DNA of 64,000 nucleotides, taken from Pseudomonas sp. MTM4 (lineage in GTDB: Bacteria > Pseudomonadota > Gammaproteobacteria > Pseudomonadales > Pseudomonadaceae). The notes beneath the pieces are model-generated. The model was not told the DNA's origin, searched no databases, and saw only the letters and a program-made list of their open reading frames with translations. Shown here in pieces: positions 28,801 through 38,292 of the stretch (position 1 is the stretch's first letter; each line of letters starts with the position of its first letter). The position numbers and the translations under genes were made by a program. The stretch is taken from the NCBI RefSeq assembly GCF_019355055.1, contig NZ_CP048411.1, positions 806,001 to 870,000 on the forward strand, in the 5' to 3' direction.

Positions 28801-28973
28801 AGACCGGACAATGCCTCGCATTCGCGCACTGCCTGCTGCACCGCAGTGGTCAATGCTGCTGCATCAATCTTGCCGGCGAAGGCAATGCACTCGGCGGTGT
28901 TGAACATGGCGCGGTCTTCGTTGAGCAGGTAGGCGTACCAGAGCCCCTGCTGAGCGATACCCTGCGGTCTCAT
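25878..28973 (-). CDS. amoF: NRPS module C-A-PCP, predicted lysine-activating (AmoF-like)
   Basis: A 1031-residue synthetase. The N-terminal condensation domain (~1-430, HHIALDG ~128-134) resembles starter C domains that accept DHB from an ArCP. The adenylation domain (~450-940) shows [51 protein letters not shown] and [11 protein letters not shown]. The carrier protein (~960-1025) has [12 protein letters not shown]. My pocket reading is D-A-E-D-I-G-T-V-V-K, which I recall as a lysine code (myxochelin type). It would join DHB to lysine, iteratively in the amonabactin model. The ATG overlaps the amoB stop. Confidence 0.9.
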   Translation of the reverse strand: MRPQGIAQQGLWYAYLLNEDRAMFNTAECIAFAGKIDAAALTTAVQQAVRECEALSGLFVADEEAVLFKPCELPVEVRKVQVPTGEEAERWVRDWAMRDIRVALDLERELPCRFVLLRADGGDFLYSCVHHIALDGYGTNLLYQRIAELYGAALKGETAPPSGFGRYKDVLKEDAERDAQGRTAAARGYWLETLSRMPEPVSFSERSAPISATFIRHGATFPAPLWQALNEVADAHSIGWPDLLLAGVSAQLRQVSGSRAQVLGLMVMNRIGSAAFNVPCMQMNIAPLCLDLPDDADLIGCAKAIGKLRRSSRKHQHYRYESLRRDLGRVGGEQRLFGPLINIMPFDRPLAYGDCPARTLNLSAGPVEDLTLEVQVGADGMPVLDYDANPACYSLEQVRGLQEELFGLLECWLAAPQQPRDVLLDELYAVRRAWQRLSAPAVGNLGQPGSVLDAIRQQAHAQPERIALIQHEQALSYGELQARAEMVAAALMEQGIQPGERIGVMLSRSPLAILAQLGVLLAGAVYVPLDPEQPADRQRLICASADLALVITEAVYRHRLADIHRGPIQLIGLLTSANREYRPRDGDAASYLMFTSGSTGTPKGVEVSHRALEHFAVAAQQRYGITPTDRVLQFAPFNFDASIEEVFVSLSAGATLVLRTDAMLQSMTAFVESLEQQAITVVDLPTAFWNEWVVALRSDQARIPAPLKTVIIGGEAVYPEQLAAWQGMNRPDVRLINTYGPTETTVVATTCDLQRIDPNREQLPIGRPLAGVEALILDRGNRPALEGELVLFGAQLANGYLNSDSPAFAHLRIGDETARIYRTGDRVRLVDGELVYLGRLDNEFKISGYRIQPGEVEARLLALDGVDEACVLGLELGAGVRRLVAFVAGPRDDIRSIKRELSEVLPGAMVPTDYRHFSALPRTGSNKLDRKRLHQEYLGGAPERALSDETQRRVSAIWQQILGVSGIQPEDNFFELGGQSLQTIQIVNRLGAEFGAAVKVSDVFDHPQLADFCSFLDSRIQQREEQVEMVW

Positions 28974-29842
28974 AGCGCACCCCCGTGTTCACGAATAAGC
29001 GTCCACCAACCGTTGAGCGTCGGCGTCTTCGCCAGATCGGTGAAGCTGAGTTCGAGGCCCTGCTCGCGCCATTCGCTGAGCAGCGACATGATCTGGATCG
29101 AATCCAGACCGTAATCGAGCAGGTTCTCGTCGGGATCGAACGGCTCGTCCATCTCGTCGAGCATCGCCAGCAACCGCGCCTCGAGTGCTTCACGGGTCGG
29201 CAGCGATGCCTGTGGCTTACCGAGGTCGAGCACGTCACGACAGCGGATCACCCGCCCGCAGCGCGTTGCCACGTAGTCCAGTGCCATCAGGTGTTCGGCC
29301 TGGCTAAAATCAGCGATGCCGTCCGCCAGCATGAAAGGCTGGATGTCCCGCATGAAGGCATCGCAGGCCGTCATCAGGCAGCCGATATGCCCGTAGATTC
29401 CGCCGATGATCAACTGATCGCGGCCGAGCTCAGCCATCATGTGTTGCAGCGGCGAGCGCTGAAAAGCGCTGTAGCGCCACTTGGTCAGCACGGTGTCGTC
29501 GGCAGCAGGCGCCAGCCCGGCAACGATGGCCTGGCGCTCGGGATGCTGGGTAATGCCAGGGCCCCACATGTCGGTGAGCAGCGCCCGATCCGCGGCGGCC
29601 TGTTCGACCGGCTGCGCAGTGTATACGACCGGAATGCCCAGGGTTTTGCAGCATTCGCGAACCAGCGCCAGGCGTGCCACCAGCGCGGCGATGAAGGCGC
29701 TGTCTTCACCCCAGAAGTCGCAGAAATAGCCTTGCATGTCATGGATCAACAGCACCGCGCGATCAGGATCGACCGACCACTGGACTTTGTTCGCGGCCCA
29801 TTCGCTGGGCAGGCTGTAGGGCGTCAAAGTGGGAATAGCCAT
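28970..29842 (-). CDS. amoB: Isochorismatase with C-terminal aryl carrier protein
   Basis: EntB-type bifunctional protein of 290 residues. The N-terminal domain hydrolyses isochorismate to 2,3-dihydro-DHB: catalytic Asp35 (LLIHDMQ), Lys121 (LTKWRYSAF) and Cys155 ([14 protein letters not shown]). The C-terminal ~75 residues are an aryl carrier protein with Ser248 in [12 protein letters not shown], the phosphopantetheine site that carries DHB loaded by AmoE. Length and domain order are as in EntB. It lies 11 bases downstream of amoE and overlaps amoF by four bases. A separate phosphopantetheinyl transferase is needed; none is in the window. Confidence 0.95.
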   Translation of the reverse strand: MAIPTLTPYSLPSEWAANKVQWSVDPDRAVLLIHDMQGYFCDFWGEDSAFIAALVARLALVRECCKTLGIPVVYTAQPVEQAAADRALLTDMWGPGITQHPERQAIVAGLAPAADDTVLTKWRYSAFQRSPLQHMMAELGRDQLIIGGIYGHIGCLMTACDAFMRDIQPFMLADGIADFSQAEHLMALDYVATRCGRVIRCRDVLDLGKPQASLPTREALEARLLAMLDEMDEPFDPDENLLDYGLDSIQIMSLLSEWREQGLELSFTDLAKTPTLNGWWTLIREHGGAL

Positions 29843-29853
29843 GAAGCGAATCC

Positions 29854-31476
29854 TTATTCGGTAACGGTCAGTTGTTCAGCGAGACGGCGACGCAGGCGGT
29901 TCTTGTCCACCTTGCCTACGGCTGTCATGGGAAGTGCGTCGAGGTGTTCGAATCGGTCCGGCAGCTTGTAATCGGCTAGACCGAGGCCGCGCAGAAACTT
30001 GCGCAGGACGATGCCCTTGAGAAGTTCGGGGCTGACGATAAAGGCGCAACTCTTCTCACCCATGGCCGCGTCCGGCATTGATACCAGCGCCGCCTGGGTA
30101 ACAGCGGGATGCGCCATCAGCAGGCTTTCCACTTCCTCGGCAGCGATCTTTTCGCCACCACGGTTGATCTGATCCTTGATCCGCCCAACAACGACCAGAT
30201 AGCCGTCCTCGCGCTGCCGGACCAGATCACCGGAGCGGTAGAAACCCTCGGCATCGAATGCGCTGGCGTTGTATTCCGGGCTCTGGAAATAGCCGCGGAT
30301 GGTGTAGGGGCCACGGGTCATCAAGGCTCCCACCTCGCCGGCCGGCACCGGATTGCATTCGCGGTCGACGACTTTTACTTCGTCGTCCGGGCTCATCGGC
30401 TGCCCCTGGGTCAGGTAGACACGCTCGTCGTTGTCGTCCAGACGGGTGTAGTTGACCAGCCCTTCGGCCATACCGAAGACCTGCTGCAAGCGACAACCGA
30501 GATCCTGCGGCACGCGGCGCGCAAGCGACTCCGGCAGCTTGGCGCCACCGACCTGCAACAGCTGCAGCGAGGCGAGTTCGTCCCGGTGTGCCGGCGCGGC
30601 CTGCAACCACAGCGACAAGGCCGACGGCACCAGGGCGGTGACGTTGACCTGTTGCTGCGCGATCAGCGGAAAGCAGCTGGCCGGGCCTGGATCGGCGCTG
30701 AGCACCACCCGTCCACCAGCGAGAAACACGCCCAGCGCGCCGGGCGAACTCAGCGGGAAGTTGTGCGCCGCAGGCAGCGCGCAGAGGTAGCGGGTGCTGC
30801 GGTCGAACTGGCATATCTCATTGCTGCGGCGAACGCTGTAGAGGTAGTCGTCATGGGTGCGCGGGATCAGTTTCGGCGTGCCGGTGCTACCGCCCGATAG
30901 CTGGAACAAGGCTACTTCGCTGGCTGGTGTCGGAGCGAATGAGCGCTCTGCCGCTGCTGGCTCAAACCAGCCTTCCAAACGCAGTTTCGGCTGCGGGTCG
31001 TCGTGCAGCAGGACGGTGTCGAGCTCAGGGATCAGCTCGGCCAACTCATCGAGAAATACATCGCTGGCAAACAACGCATGCTCGCGACTGGCCACCAGCA
31101 GCCGCGGACGGATCTGCGCGGCGTAGGCGACCAACTCCAGGCGGTTGTGGCTGAACAAGGCATTGACAGGGGCGATGCCAGCCTTCATCAAGCTGAAGAA
31201 TACGATGTACAGCTCAGCCTGACTTCCGAGCTGAACCAGCGCCCTATCGCCCCGCCCTAGGCCCCGGTTGGCCAGCCGTTGGGCGAGATGCGTCGACATC
31301 TCGTCCAGCTCGGCGTAGCTGAACTCTCGACTACCGGAAACTACCGCAATGGCGTCCGGCTGAAGGCTGGCCTGCTCGATGAGCATCTGGCTCAGCGGTT
31401 CACCCCGCCAATATCCGGCACGGCGATAACGCTCAGCAAAAGCTTCGGGCCAGCGGGTGAACGGAACCAGGCTCAT
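29854..31476 (-). CDS. amoE: 2,3-dihydroxybenzoate-AMP ligase
   Basis: EntE/DhbE-type aryl adenylating enzyme of 540 residues. It makes DHB-AMP and transfers DHB to the carrier domain of AmoB. Recognised segments: [20 protein letters not shown] (P-loop), [76 protein letters not shown] and the C-terminal lysine in [12 protein letters not shown]. The [10 protein letters not shown] stretch with the asparagine is typical of DHB-specific enzymes. The ATG overlaps the amoC stop (ATGA). Confidence 0.95.
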   Translation of the reverse strand: MSLVPFTRWPEAFAERYRRAGYWRGEPLSQMLIEQASLQPDAIAVVSGSREFSYAELDEMSTHLAQRLANRGLGRGDRALVQLGSQAELYIVFFSLMKAGIAPVNALFSHNRLELVAYAAQIRPRLLVASREHALFASDVFLDELAELIPELDTVLLHDDPQPKLRLEGWFEPAAAERSFAPTPASEVALFQLSGGSTGTPKLIPRTHDDYLYSVRRSNEICQFDRSTRYLCALPAAHNFPLSSPGALGVFLAGGRVVLSADPGPASCFPLIAQQQVNVTALVPSALSLWLQAAPAHRDELASLQLLQVGGAKLPESLARRVPQDLGCRLQQVFGMAEGLVNYTRLDDNDERVYLTQGQPMSPDDEVKVVDRECNPVPAGEVGALMTRGPYTIRGYFQSPEYNASAFDAEGFYRSGDLVRQREDGYLVVVGRIKDQINRGGEKIAAEEVESLLMAHPAVTQAALVSMPDAAMGEKSCAFIVSPELLKGIVLRKFLRGLGLADYKLPDRFEHLDALPMTAVGKVDKNRLRRRLAEQLTVTE

Positions 31477-32645
31477 ACTGCCTCCTGATCAAGTCCGAAC
31501 GCGGCGAGCATGGTGCCGAGTTTGGTTCCCGTCTCGCGCCATTCCGATTCGGGGCACGACGCCGAGACCAGCCCCGCGCCAGCAAACAACCGGACCTTGC
31601 GTTCATCAATCACGCCACAGCGGATCACCACGGCCCATTCGCCGTTGCCGGCCGCATCGCACCAACCGACGATGCCGCCGAACACACCACGGTCGAACGG
31701 CTCCAATTCGGCGATCAGCTGTTTGGCCGCAGTCGTGGGGAAGCCGCAGAGCGCTGGCGTCGGGTGCAGCTGACACGCCAGGCTCAGCGCCGACACCGGC
31801 GCGGCCAGCTCGCCCTCGATCCGCGTCGACAGGTGCCAGAGCTTGGCGGTACTCATCAACGAAGGCGCCGCTGGAATCTGTAGGTCGCGGCATAGCGGAC
31901 GCAACTGGCGTTCGATATCTCGAATCACCAGGCGATGCTCATGCTGATCCTTGCCCGAATCGAGCAGGCTTCGCGCCGACTGTTCGTCCGCTGCCGGATC
32001 GGCGTAGCGCCTGGCGGAACCGGCCAGCGGATTGGTCTCCAGGCGTTTACCGGTTTTGCGCAGCAGCAACTCAGGGCTGGCGCCGATCAGAACGCCGCCA
32101 TCCGGCAGATCGGTGAAGAAATGAAACGCTTCGGGATTCTGCTGGCGTAGCCCCTGGAAGATTGTCGCGGCACAGGGTGGTGCGTCGAACTCGAGCTGCA
32201 GCAGGCGTGACAGCACCGCTTTATCCAGCCGACCGCTGCGCAGCGCATCCAGCGCGCGGGTAACGGCTTTTTGAAAGCCAACCTGATCGGGCTGTTCGGT
32301 GCACTGACGCGCCGCGCCACAGGCGAACCCGCAAATCGCGGTCGGAGGTGACGCGGGAGGAAGATGGGAAACGTGTCGCGGGATGAACAGACTGGAGGAT
32401 TGCTGCTTGTCGAAGGGAATCACGCCAACCAGCACGGGATTGTTCAAACCGGCTGCCTGCGCTTCGGCGAAGGCCCGCTGAACGTCATGCTCCAGGCCCG
32501 GCCCGGCGCCTTCGGCCGGCGTGTCTATCGCCTTGAAACAACCGCTGGCTTCGATACCGCCTGCCGGTGAATAAAATCGATACGACGGCGGGAATTTGTA
32601 TCCCACGCCTGGTCCGTCGTAGGCGACGCGAGTCAATGCGTTCAC
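31473..32645 (-). CDS. amoC: Isochorismate synthase
   Basis: EntC/DhbC-type enzyme converting chorismate to isochorismate, the first step of DHB synthesis. Chorismate-binding fold motifs: [56 protein letters not shown] and [17 protein letters not shown] place the start at the GTG at 32645 (390 residues): GGAGG at 32651-32655 is 5 bases before it. The longer frame to 32696 would read through the Fur box and the -10 element. It is the first gene of the seven-gene operon, whose members overlap or lie within 13 bases of each other. Confidence 0.93.
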   Translation of the reverse strand: MNALTRVAYDGPGVGYKFPPSYRFYSPAGGIEASGCFKAIDTPAEGAGPGLEHDVQRAFAEAQAAGLNNPVLVGVIPFDKQQSSSLFIPRHVSHLPPASPPTAICGFACGAARQCTEQPDQVGFQKAVTRALDALRSGRLDKAVLSRLLQLEFDAPPCAATIFQGLRQQNPEAFHFFTDLPDGGVLIGASPELLLRKTGKRLETNPLAGSARRYADPAADEQSARSLLDSGKDQHEHRLVIRDIERQLRPLCRDLQIPAAPSLMSTAKLWHLSTRIEGELAAPVSALSLACQLHPTPALCGFPTTAAKQLIAELEPFDRGVFGGIVGWCDAAGNGEWAVVIRCGVIDERKVRLFAGAGLVSASCPESEWRETGTKLGTMLAAFGLDQEAV

Positions 32646-32668
32646 CACCACCTCCACATAACAATAAT

Positions 32669-32687
32669 GGGATTGATTATCATTTGC
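32669..32687 (-). promoter_or_regulatory. Fur box upstream of amoC
   Basis: GGGATTGATTATCATTTGC (plus strand) matches the 19-bp Fur consensus GATAATGATAATCATTATC at 13 positions, including the TGAT and ATCATT core. It lies 24-42 bases before the amoC GTG and immediately downstream of the predicted promoter, so Fe-Fur would block transcription start. Confidence 0.8.
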
Positions 32688-32695
32688 TGGCGGCA

Positions 32696-32724
32696 ACGAT
32701 AGTCATCGGTGACAGATGCGTCAA
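32696..32724 (-). promoter_or_regulatory. Sigma-70-type promoter of the amo biosynthesis operon
   Basis: On the minus strand, TTGACG (32724-32719) and TATCGT (32701-32696) are separated by exactly 17 bases. Transcription would begin near 32689, at the edge of the Fur box. The -10 is imperfect, as expected for a regulated promoter. Confidence 0.65.
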
Positions 32725-32939
32725 ATTATTTCTGTTCGCGGGACGCAGAGACGGTTTGCTGGCGGTTAGGTCTAAGGCGGTTGCGGCTGGTTTAAGAAGA
32801 GGTGGAGCGAGAGGGGGTATCAGTCACCGGCTATACGGACATGACGTGATGACTATAACCATTGAAAGTACTTTAGCTATTGCGCTTAACAAGTTGATTT
32901 ATGCAATAAAACCAGCATAAGAGAGACAGGCAAAGTCTA

Positions 32940-33416
32940 CTAACGAACCTCGACGATTTCGTATTGCTGGCGGCGCCCATCCACGAGCACTTCAACCTCA
33001 TCACCATCGCAGCGCCCAAGCAACGCGTGGCCCAACGGCGATCGCGGCGATATCACCAGTACTTCTGCTTCTGCAACAACCACTCTCAACCCAGCGGCAT
33101 CCGGGCCGAGGAAAACCCAGCGCCCGATACCGGCCTGCTCCAGCGAAACCAGCGCGCCGAGCGTGATCGGCTCATCGACCTGCGAGCGCACCGGAAGATT
33201 GCGATAGCGGCTCAGCGCCGTCTCGATCTCATGCACACGGCGACGCTGCCCGTCAGCAAGATAGGCAGCCTCGAGCCCGCGAGTGTCGTACTTGTTTTCC
33301 GCCTTGCTCTCGGCATGCGTTGCCGCCTCGTGAGAGGCCTTAAGCGCGTCCTTGGCAATTGTCAGATCGGCTTGCAGCTTTTCGATGATAAGTGCTTGGA
33401 GATCGGTCTTGTTCAT
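32940..33416 (-). CDS. GreA/GreB-family transcription factor
   Basis: A 158-residue protein with the two-part Gre architecture. It has an N-terminal helical hairpin (LQALIIEKLQADLTIAKDAL, ENKYDTRGLEAAYLADGQ) and a C-terminal FKBP-like domain ending ISPRSPLGHALLGRCDGDEVEV, which is the Gre RNA-polymerase-binding signature. True GreA/GreB are also present in most genomes, and this variant (as seen in other pseudomonads) is likely a secondary-channel factor of uncertain role. Whether its coiled-coil tip keeps the acidic pair needed for transcript cleavage is unclear. It follows ~255 bases of AT-richer sequence upstream of the amo promoter and has its own start; monocistronic. Confidence 0.75.
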   Translation of the reverse strand: MNKTDLQALIIEKLQADLTIAKDALKASHEAATHAESKAENKYDTRGLEAAYLADGQRRRVHEIETALSRYRNLPVRSQVDEPITLGALVSLEQAGIGRWVFLGPDAAGLRVVVAEAEVLVISPRSPLGHALLGRCDGDEVEVLVDGRRQQYEIVEVR

Positions 33417-33592
33417 GCAGGCTCGGGACGGTAGTGCCGGGCCTCTAGCATGGCATCGCTACGCCCACAGAGCCACGCCGACTGAATACGTCTTTCTGCA
33501 ACATCCGGCGACCTGTCGAACACAGAGCCGCCTGACATGACAGGTAAAGTGCGACCCTATTCGAAACCAACCAACGCAAAGGATCGAGACAG

Positions 33593-34396
33593 ATGCTTAC
33601 CCTGAGCCTGGGCCCGCTGACGATCGGCATACCCCATCTGATATTGGTCGGCTGTTTGTTACTGGCGACGCTGACCGGCTGGTGGGCGTACCGACCGCAC
33701 GGGCGGAACCCCGAGCGACAGATATTCCGGCTTATGCTGCTGGCTGTGCTGGTCGCGCGCCTGTCCTTCGTAGCGGTCTACATCGAAGATTTTTCCGGCG
33801 CCTGGTGGCGAGTACTGGATATCCGCGACGGCGGCTTCATCGCCTGGCCGGGTATCGGAGCCGCATTACTGGCCGGTGGTTGGCTGATATGGCGTGACCG
33901 AGAACTGCGCAAACCATTGGGCCTCGCCTTGGTGGTAGGACTCGCCAGTTGGACCTTCGCCAGCTTTGGCTGGCACGCCTTCGAACGAGGGACGCGTCTG
34001 CCTGAGATAGCCCTGCGCGACATAGACGGCAGGTCGGTCAGCTTGGCCGACTACGGCGGCAAGCCGATGGTCATCAATCTTTGGGCCACCTGGTGTCCAC
34101 CGTGCCGCCGTGAAATGCCGGTACTCGCCGAGGCACAGGCGAACAACCAGGAGCTGGCCTTTCTGTTCGTCAACCAGGGCGAAGGTGAAGGCGAAATCAG
34201 GCAATTTCTGCAGAGTCACGACCTTGGATTACGCAACGTGCTGATCGACAGCGGTGGTCGCCTTGGACAGCACGTCGGCTCGCAAGCATTGCCGACCACG
34301 CTGTTCTACGACGCAGACGGTCGGCAAGTCGGCAGCCATCTAGGCGAGCTGTCACGCGCCAGCCTGGCAAGAGCGATGAAAGCACTGCGGCAATAG
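33593..34396 (+). CDS. Membrane-anchored TlpA-like thioredoxin with Lgt-like N-terminal part
   Basis: A 267-residue protein. Residues 1-125 contain about four membrane helices; the segment RLSFVAVYIEDF then LDIRDGGFIAWPGIGAALL resembles part of prolipoprotein diacylglyceryl transferase (Lgt). Residues ~130-267 form a periplasmic thioredoxin domain of the TlpA/ResA type with WATWCPPCRREMPVL (redox motif C-P-P-C) and the cis-proline in SQALPTTLFYD. It probably reduces or exchanges disulfides of exported proteins, such as apocytochromes. AAGGA precedes the ATG by 9 bases. The Lgt resemblance is by eye; enzymatic lipidation is unlikely for such a short domain. Confidence 0.8.
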   Translation: MLTLSLGPLTIGIPHLILVGCLLLATLTGWWAYRPHGRNPERQIFRLMLLAVLVARLSFVAVYIEDFSGAWWRVLDIRDGGFIAWPGIGAALLAGGWLIWRDRELRKPLGLALVVGLASWTFASFGWHAFERGTRLPEIALRDIDGRSVSLADYGGKPMVINLWATWCPPCRREMPVLAEAQANNQELAFLFVNQGEGEGEIRQFLQSHDLGLRNVLIDSGGRLGQHVGSQALPTTLFYDADGRQVGSHLGELSRASLARAMKALRQ

Positions 34397-34674
34397 CTCT
34401 CGATACCCCACACATCTACCTAAACGCGCTGGTCGGACGTCTACCCAGTCACACTTCTGCAACAGCCGCAAGTCATCGGCGCTGCCGATGGCCGGGCTGC
34501 AGATGAATGAACCGAAGCCGAAAAGCCGCTGTCCAGACAGAAGCGTTCGAATCAGCCGCAGCATGCGGATTTGTCGGCCCGCGCGGGATATTTTTAAAAA
34601 AGAGGAAATTTGCCGCAGGCGACAGAGCGAGACGCTGCTTATACTGTCCCCCCATCCAATCTGGAGCCACACCC

Positions 34675-34947
34675 GTGAATAAAGCCGAGTTGATTGAAGC
34701 GATCGCAGCCTCCGCCGATGTCCCTAAGAGCACCGCCACTCGCGTACTGGACGCCTTTACCGAAAGCGTGACCAATACCCTGCAGAACGGCGACAGCGTG
34801 ACGCTGGTTGGCTTCGGTACCTTTGCTGTCAAGGAGCGCGCCGCTCGTGACGGCCGCAATCCGCAGACCGGCGCAACGATCAAGATCTCCGCAGCCAAGC
34901 TGCCAGGCTTCAAGCCAGGCAAGTCGCTGAAGGATGCGGTGAACTAA
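34675..34947 (+). CDS. hupB: DNA-binding protein HU
   Basis: A 90-residue histone-like protein that bends and compacts DNA. It starts at GTG ([19 protein letters not shown]) with GGAG 8 bases upstream. The family signature [21 protein letters not shown] includes the DNA-intercalating arm, and the C-terminal [18 protein letters not shown] is typical of HU-beta. The frame is open for 56 codons upstream but has no family resemblance there. In many genomes hupB follows lon; here it is preceded by the thioredoxin gene and an AT-rich segment with TATACT at 34640. Confidence 0.95.
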   Translation: MNKAELIEAIAASADVPKSTATRVLDAFTESVTNTLQNGDSVTLVGFGTFAVKERAARDGRNPQTGATIKISAAKLPGFKPGKSLKDAVN

Positions 34948-35141
34948 TCCATCCGTATGTCGGATACCGGGTCGCTGACGTCCTTACGGACGCAGCGCCT
35001 GTCCTGGCGTTGACCGCCTCGGTCGCGCACCCTGCTCCACTCCTCGCTACATTTGCTCTCGAGCATAACCGGAACGAAGCGTGGGCTTTGTCAGCCGCCT
35101 AGGCTCGCCCCAGCCATGCCAACTCTATTTGTCGCTGCGAC

Positions 35142-36225
<1,084 letters not shown>

Positions 36226-37323
36226 ATGCTTAAAACAAAAACACTACTAGCAGGCGCTATCTCGTTACTGATTGCGAATCAGGCCGCAGCCCTCAACGAT
36301 GCGCAACAGGACCAGACCGGCACCGATAACTATGCCGATGTGGTGCAGCAGATCGGTTCGGACAATTACAGCAGCCAGCTCCAGGATGGAGACGCCAATG
36401 TCTCCTACACACTGCAGAGCGGGACGCTATTGTCAGCCTCTAGCGAGCAACGCGGCGCGGGCAATATCTCGACGATCGAGCAGAATGGGATGAACAGCCA
36501 AGCGAACGTTTCGCAAGACGGCAACTACAACCTCGCCACGGTTTATCAGGAGACTAACGAGGAAGTCGGCTATACGGTGACCCTTTCGCAGATCGGTAGT
36601 CAGAATCTCGCCTACGTCGAGCAAATTGATGGGGCCGCCAGCGTCTCGGATATTTACCAGAACGGTGAAGGCAACTCTATCGACGTGACTCAACAAATGA
36701 CGGCCAACCACCTCGACGCGGAGCAGACCGGCGATGGCAACACCGCTCTGGTCGAGCAGTTCGGGAACACGACCGCCTATATAAGCCAGGCCGGGACTGC
36801 CAACGCCATCAACTTTCATCAGGACGGCGCATTTTCCGGCGCTTTTGCCTCAATCAGTCAGAACGGTACCGGTAACGAGGTCAACCTCTCACAGCAAGCC
36901 AGTCGATACAGCGCAGGCGACGTGCGCCTGGTACAGATCGGCACGGACAATATTGCCGACGTATCGGAAAGCAGCGGCTTCGGCAGCTTCAGCTTCACCC
37001 AGGACGGAACGGGAAATGAGCTGACCGCCCAGCACGGTGGTCGCTCGACCACGGTAGAAGGCACCTCCACCGGCGACTTCAACCGTGTAGACATTCGTCA
37101 GGACTTCGACGGCAGCAGCCTGACCATCGCCCAGAACGGTACTCGCAACGAGATCGACGTTGACCAGACGGGTTACTACGGTGTCGGCGACATCCAGCAG
37201 ACAGGCACCGAGAACTATGCATCGCTGGTGCAGATCGGAAACTCCAGCAGCGTCACTCAGGAAACGGCGCTCATCATGCAAAACGGTACTGGAAATTCGG
37301 CCTTCGTTACCCAGGGTCAGTAA
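36226..37323 (+). CDS. Curlin-repeat (CsgA/CsgB-like) secreted protein, orphan
   Basis: A 365-residue protein with a signal peptide ending NQAAAL and then a chain of roughly 12-15 imperfect ~22-residue repeats. Each resembles the curlin unit (glutamine-x-glycine, then x-x-asparagine, then valine-x-glutamine), for example QIGSDNYSSQLQ, QNGTGNEVNLSQ, QIGTDNIADVSE, QNGTRNEIDVDQ and QNGTGNSAFVTQ. This pattern forms stacked beta-turn-beta amyloid. It is more than twice the length of CsgA. The usual secretion partners CsgE/F/G are not adjacent, so export and function (fibre subunit or fibre-associated protein) are unsettled. AAAGGA precedes the ATG at 36226; the frame is open upstream without signal-like sequence. 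Confidence 0.8.
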   Translation: MLKTKTLLAGAISLLIANQAAALNDAQQDQTGTDNYADVVQQIGSDNYSSQLQDGDANVSYTLQSGTLLSASSEQRGAGNISTIEQNGMNSQANVSQDGNYNLATVYQETNEEVGYTVTLSQIGSQNLAYVEQIDGAASVSDIYQNGEGNSIDVTQQMTANHLDAEQTGDGNTALVEQFGNTTAYISQAGTANAINFHQDGAFSGAFASISQNGTGNEVNLSQQASRYSAGDVRLVQIGTDNIADVSESSGFGSFSFTQDGTGNELTAQHGGRSTTVEGTSTGDFNRVDIRQDFDGSSLTIAQNGTRNEIDVDQTGYYGVGDIQQTGTENYASLVQIGNSSSVTQETALIMQNGTGNSAFVTQGQ

Positions 37324-37668
37324 GTCGTTTCGGCGAGCCGATTAACAGCCTAGTGCTGCAACCAAGGCTCGTATCGGCTCGATCATGGGCCGGCGTGCTA
37401 GACCAACGCCAGCGCGCCGTGACGACGTAAGTTTTTCCTCCGAGTTCAAGCAATAGGCCCAACCTTGGTGCAAGCGCCTATCGAAGCTCTGGTAGCTGGA
37501 ATAGTGCACTCGGGTGAACAAACTCTAGGTAATACGCTGAGAAATGAGGCACTAACGCTCAACCAAATCGCGGTTTTACCCGGCTTGGTTTTTTTGGTCT
37601 GCCGTCTCTCTTTCCATGGGAACGCGCGGGGAACAAACACACGCCCTTTTACGCTGCCTCAGATACGC
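37324..37668. other. Intergenic region between curlin-like gene and tRNA array
   Basis: About 345 bases with no convincing reading frame on either strand. It lies just past the 3' end of the tRNA array, where integrated elements often leave scars, but I could identify no integrase remnant or direct repeat. Confidence 0.35.
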
Positions 37669-37693
37669 GAAAGCCCCGGATTACGGGGCTTTC
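37669..37693 (-). terminator. Terminator of the tRNA operon
   Basis: A perfect 10-bp stem (GAAAGCCCCG / CGGGGCTTTC) with a 5-base loop lies 11 bases past the 3' end of tRNA-Leu. The minus-strand 3' arm ends in CTTTC. Confidence 0.75.
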
Positions 37694-37704
37694 AGCGTTG
37701 TAGA

Positions 37705-37789
37705 TGGTGCGGACGGAGAGACTCGAACTCTCACACCTTGCGGCGCCAGAACCTAAATCTGGTGTGTCTACCAATTTCACCACGTCCGC
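37705..37789 (-). tRNA. tRNA-Leu (anticodon UAG)
   Basis: The minus strand folds as a class II tRNA with acceptor GCGGACG/CGTCCGC, discriminator A and encoded CCA. The anticodon stem CCAGA/TCTGG holds loop TTTAGGT (anticodon TAG), a variable arm follows, and the T arm is GAGAGTTCGAGTCTCTC. It decodes CUA and neighbouring leucine codons. Confidence 0.95.
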
Positions 37790-37803
37790 AGTCTTTCAAA
37801 CGA

Positions 37804-37828
37804 AAACGCCAGGCTACGCCTGGCGTTT
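37804..37828 (-). terminator. Hairpin between tRNA-His and tRNA-Leu
   Basis: A perfect 10-bp stem (AAACGCCAGG / CCTGGCGTTT) with a 5-base loop, followed on the minus strand by TTCGTTT. It may be a partial terminator or a processing element within the tRNA precursor. Confidence 0.55.
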
Positions 37829-37835
37829 CGGAATA

Positions 37836-37911
37836 TGGGGTGGACGATGGGGTTCGAACCCACGACCGCAGGAGCCACAATCCTGTGCTCTACCAACTGA
37901 GCTACGCCCAC
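37836..37911 (-). tRNA. tRNA-His (anticodon GUG)
   Basis: The minus strand gives acceptor GTGGGCG/CGTCCAC, discriminator C and encoded CCA. The anticodon stem CAGGA/TCCTG holds loop TTGTGGC (anticodon GTG). The base before position 1 (37912) would read G, matching the extra 5' G of tRNA-His. Confidence 0.95.
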
Positions 37912-37944
37912 CATATTGCATTGCTTGTGCCAGAGCCCAGAAAC

Positions 37945-38021
37945 TGGCGCACCCGGCAGGACTCGAACCTGCGACCATCCGCTTAGAAGGCGGATGCTCT
38001 ATCCAACTGAGCTACGGGCGC
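37945..38021 (-). tRNA. tRNA-Arg (anticodon UCU)
   Basis: The minus strand gives acceptor GCGCCCG/CGGGTGC with encoded CCA. The anticodon stem CCGCC/GGCGG holds loop TTCTAAG (anticodon TCT), and the T arm is GCAGGTTCGAGTCCTGC. It reads AGA/AGG, rare codons in this GC-rich genome. It is the first gene of the three-tRNA array. Confidence 0.95.
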
Positions 38022-38292
38022 TTTTATCTGCAATCTATTCGGAGCGCAGACTTCAAGCTCCGGCTAATGAAGAATTTACCTCCAAAAGCCGTCTTACCCA
38101 GCAGCAAGCTGTGCTCGACAAGCGGGGCGAATCTTAATGGCCTGTCCGCAGGCCGTCAACAGCTAAACCGAAAAAATTTCAGGCAGGTAAAGGAGTTACG
38201 GATAGGGGACACCGCATCGCCTTTGCCGGACGGTGTCACCGTGAGAGAATGCGCCTCCTTTTTCAATCCTTCTCGATGGTTAATCACGCGTC

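Noticed and set aside
32567..32920. 117-codon plus-strand frame over the amoC promoter
   Set aside because: It covers the Fur box, promoter and RBS of amoC and contains no recognisable features.
34971..34997. Bulged hairpin after hupB as terminator
   Set aside because: The stem is interrupted and there is no T-run; support is too weak for a feature.
37324..37704. Possible integration scar next to the tRNA array
   Set aside because: I looked for an integrase fragment or a direct repeat of a tRNA 3' end and found neither.
37465..37986. 173-codon plus-strand frame across the tRNA array
   Set aside because: It reads antisense through tRNA-Leu and tRNA-His; it is a chance open frame.
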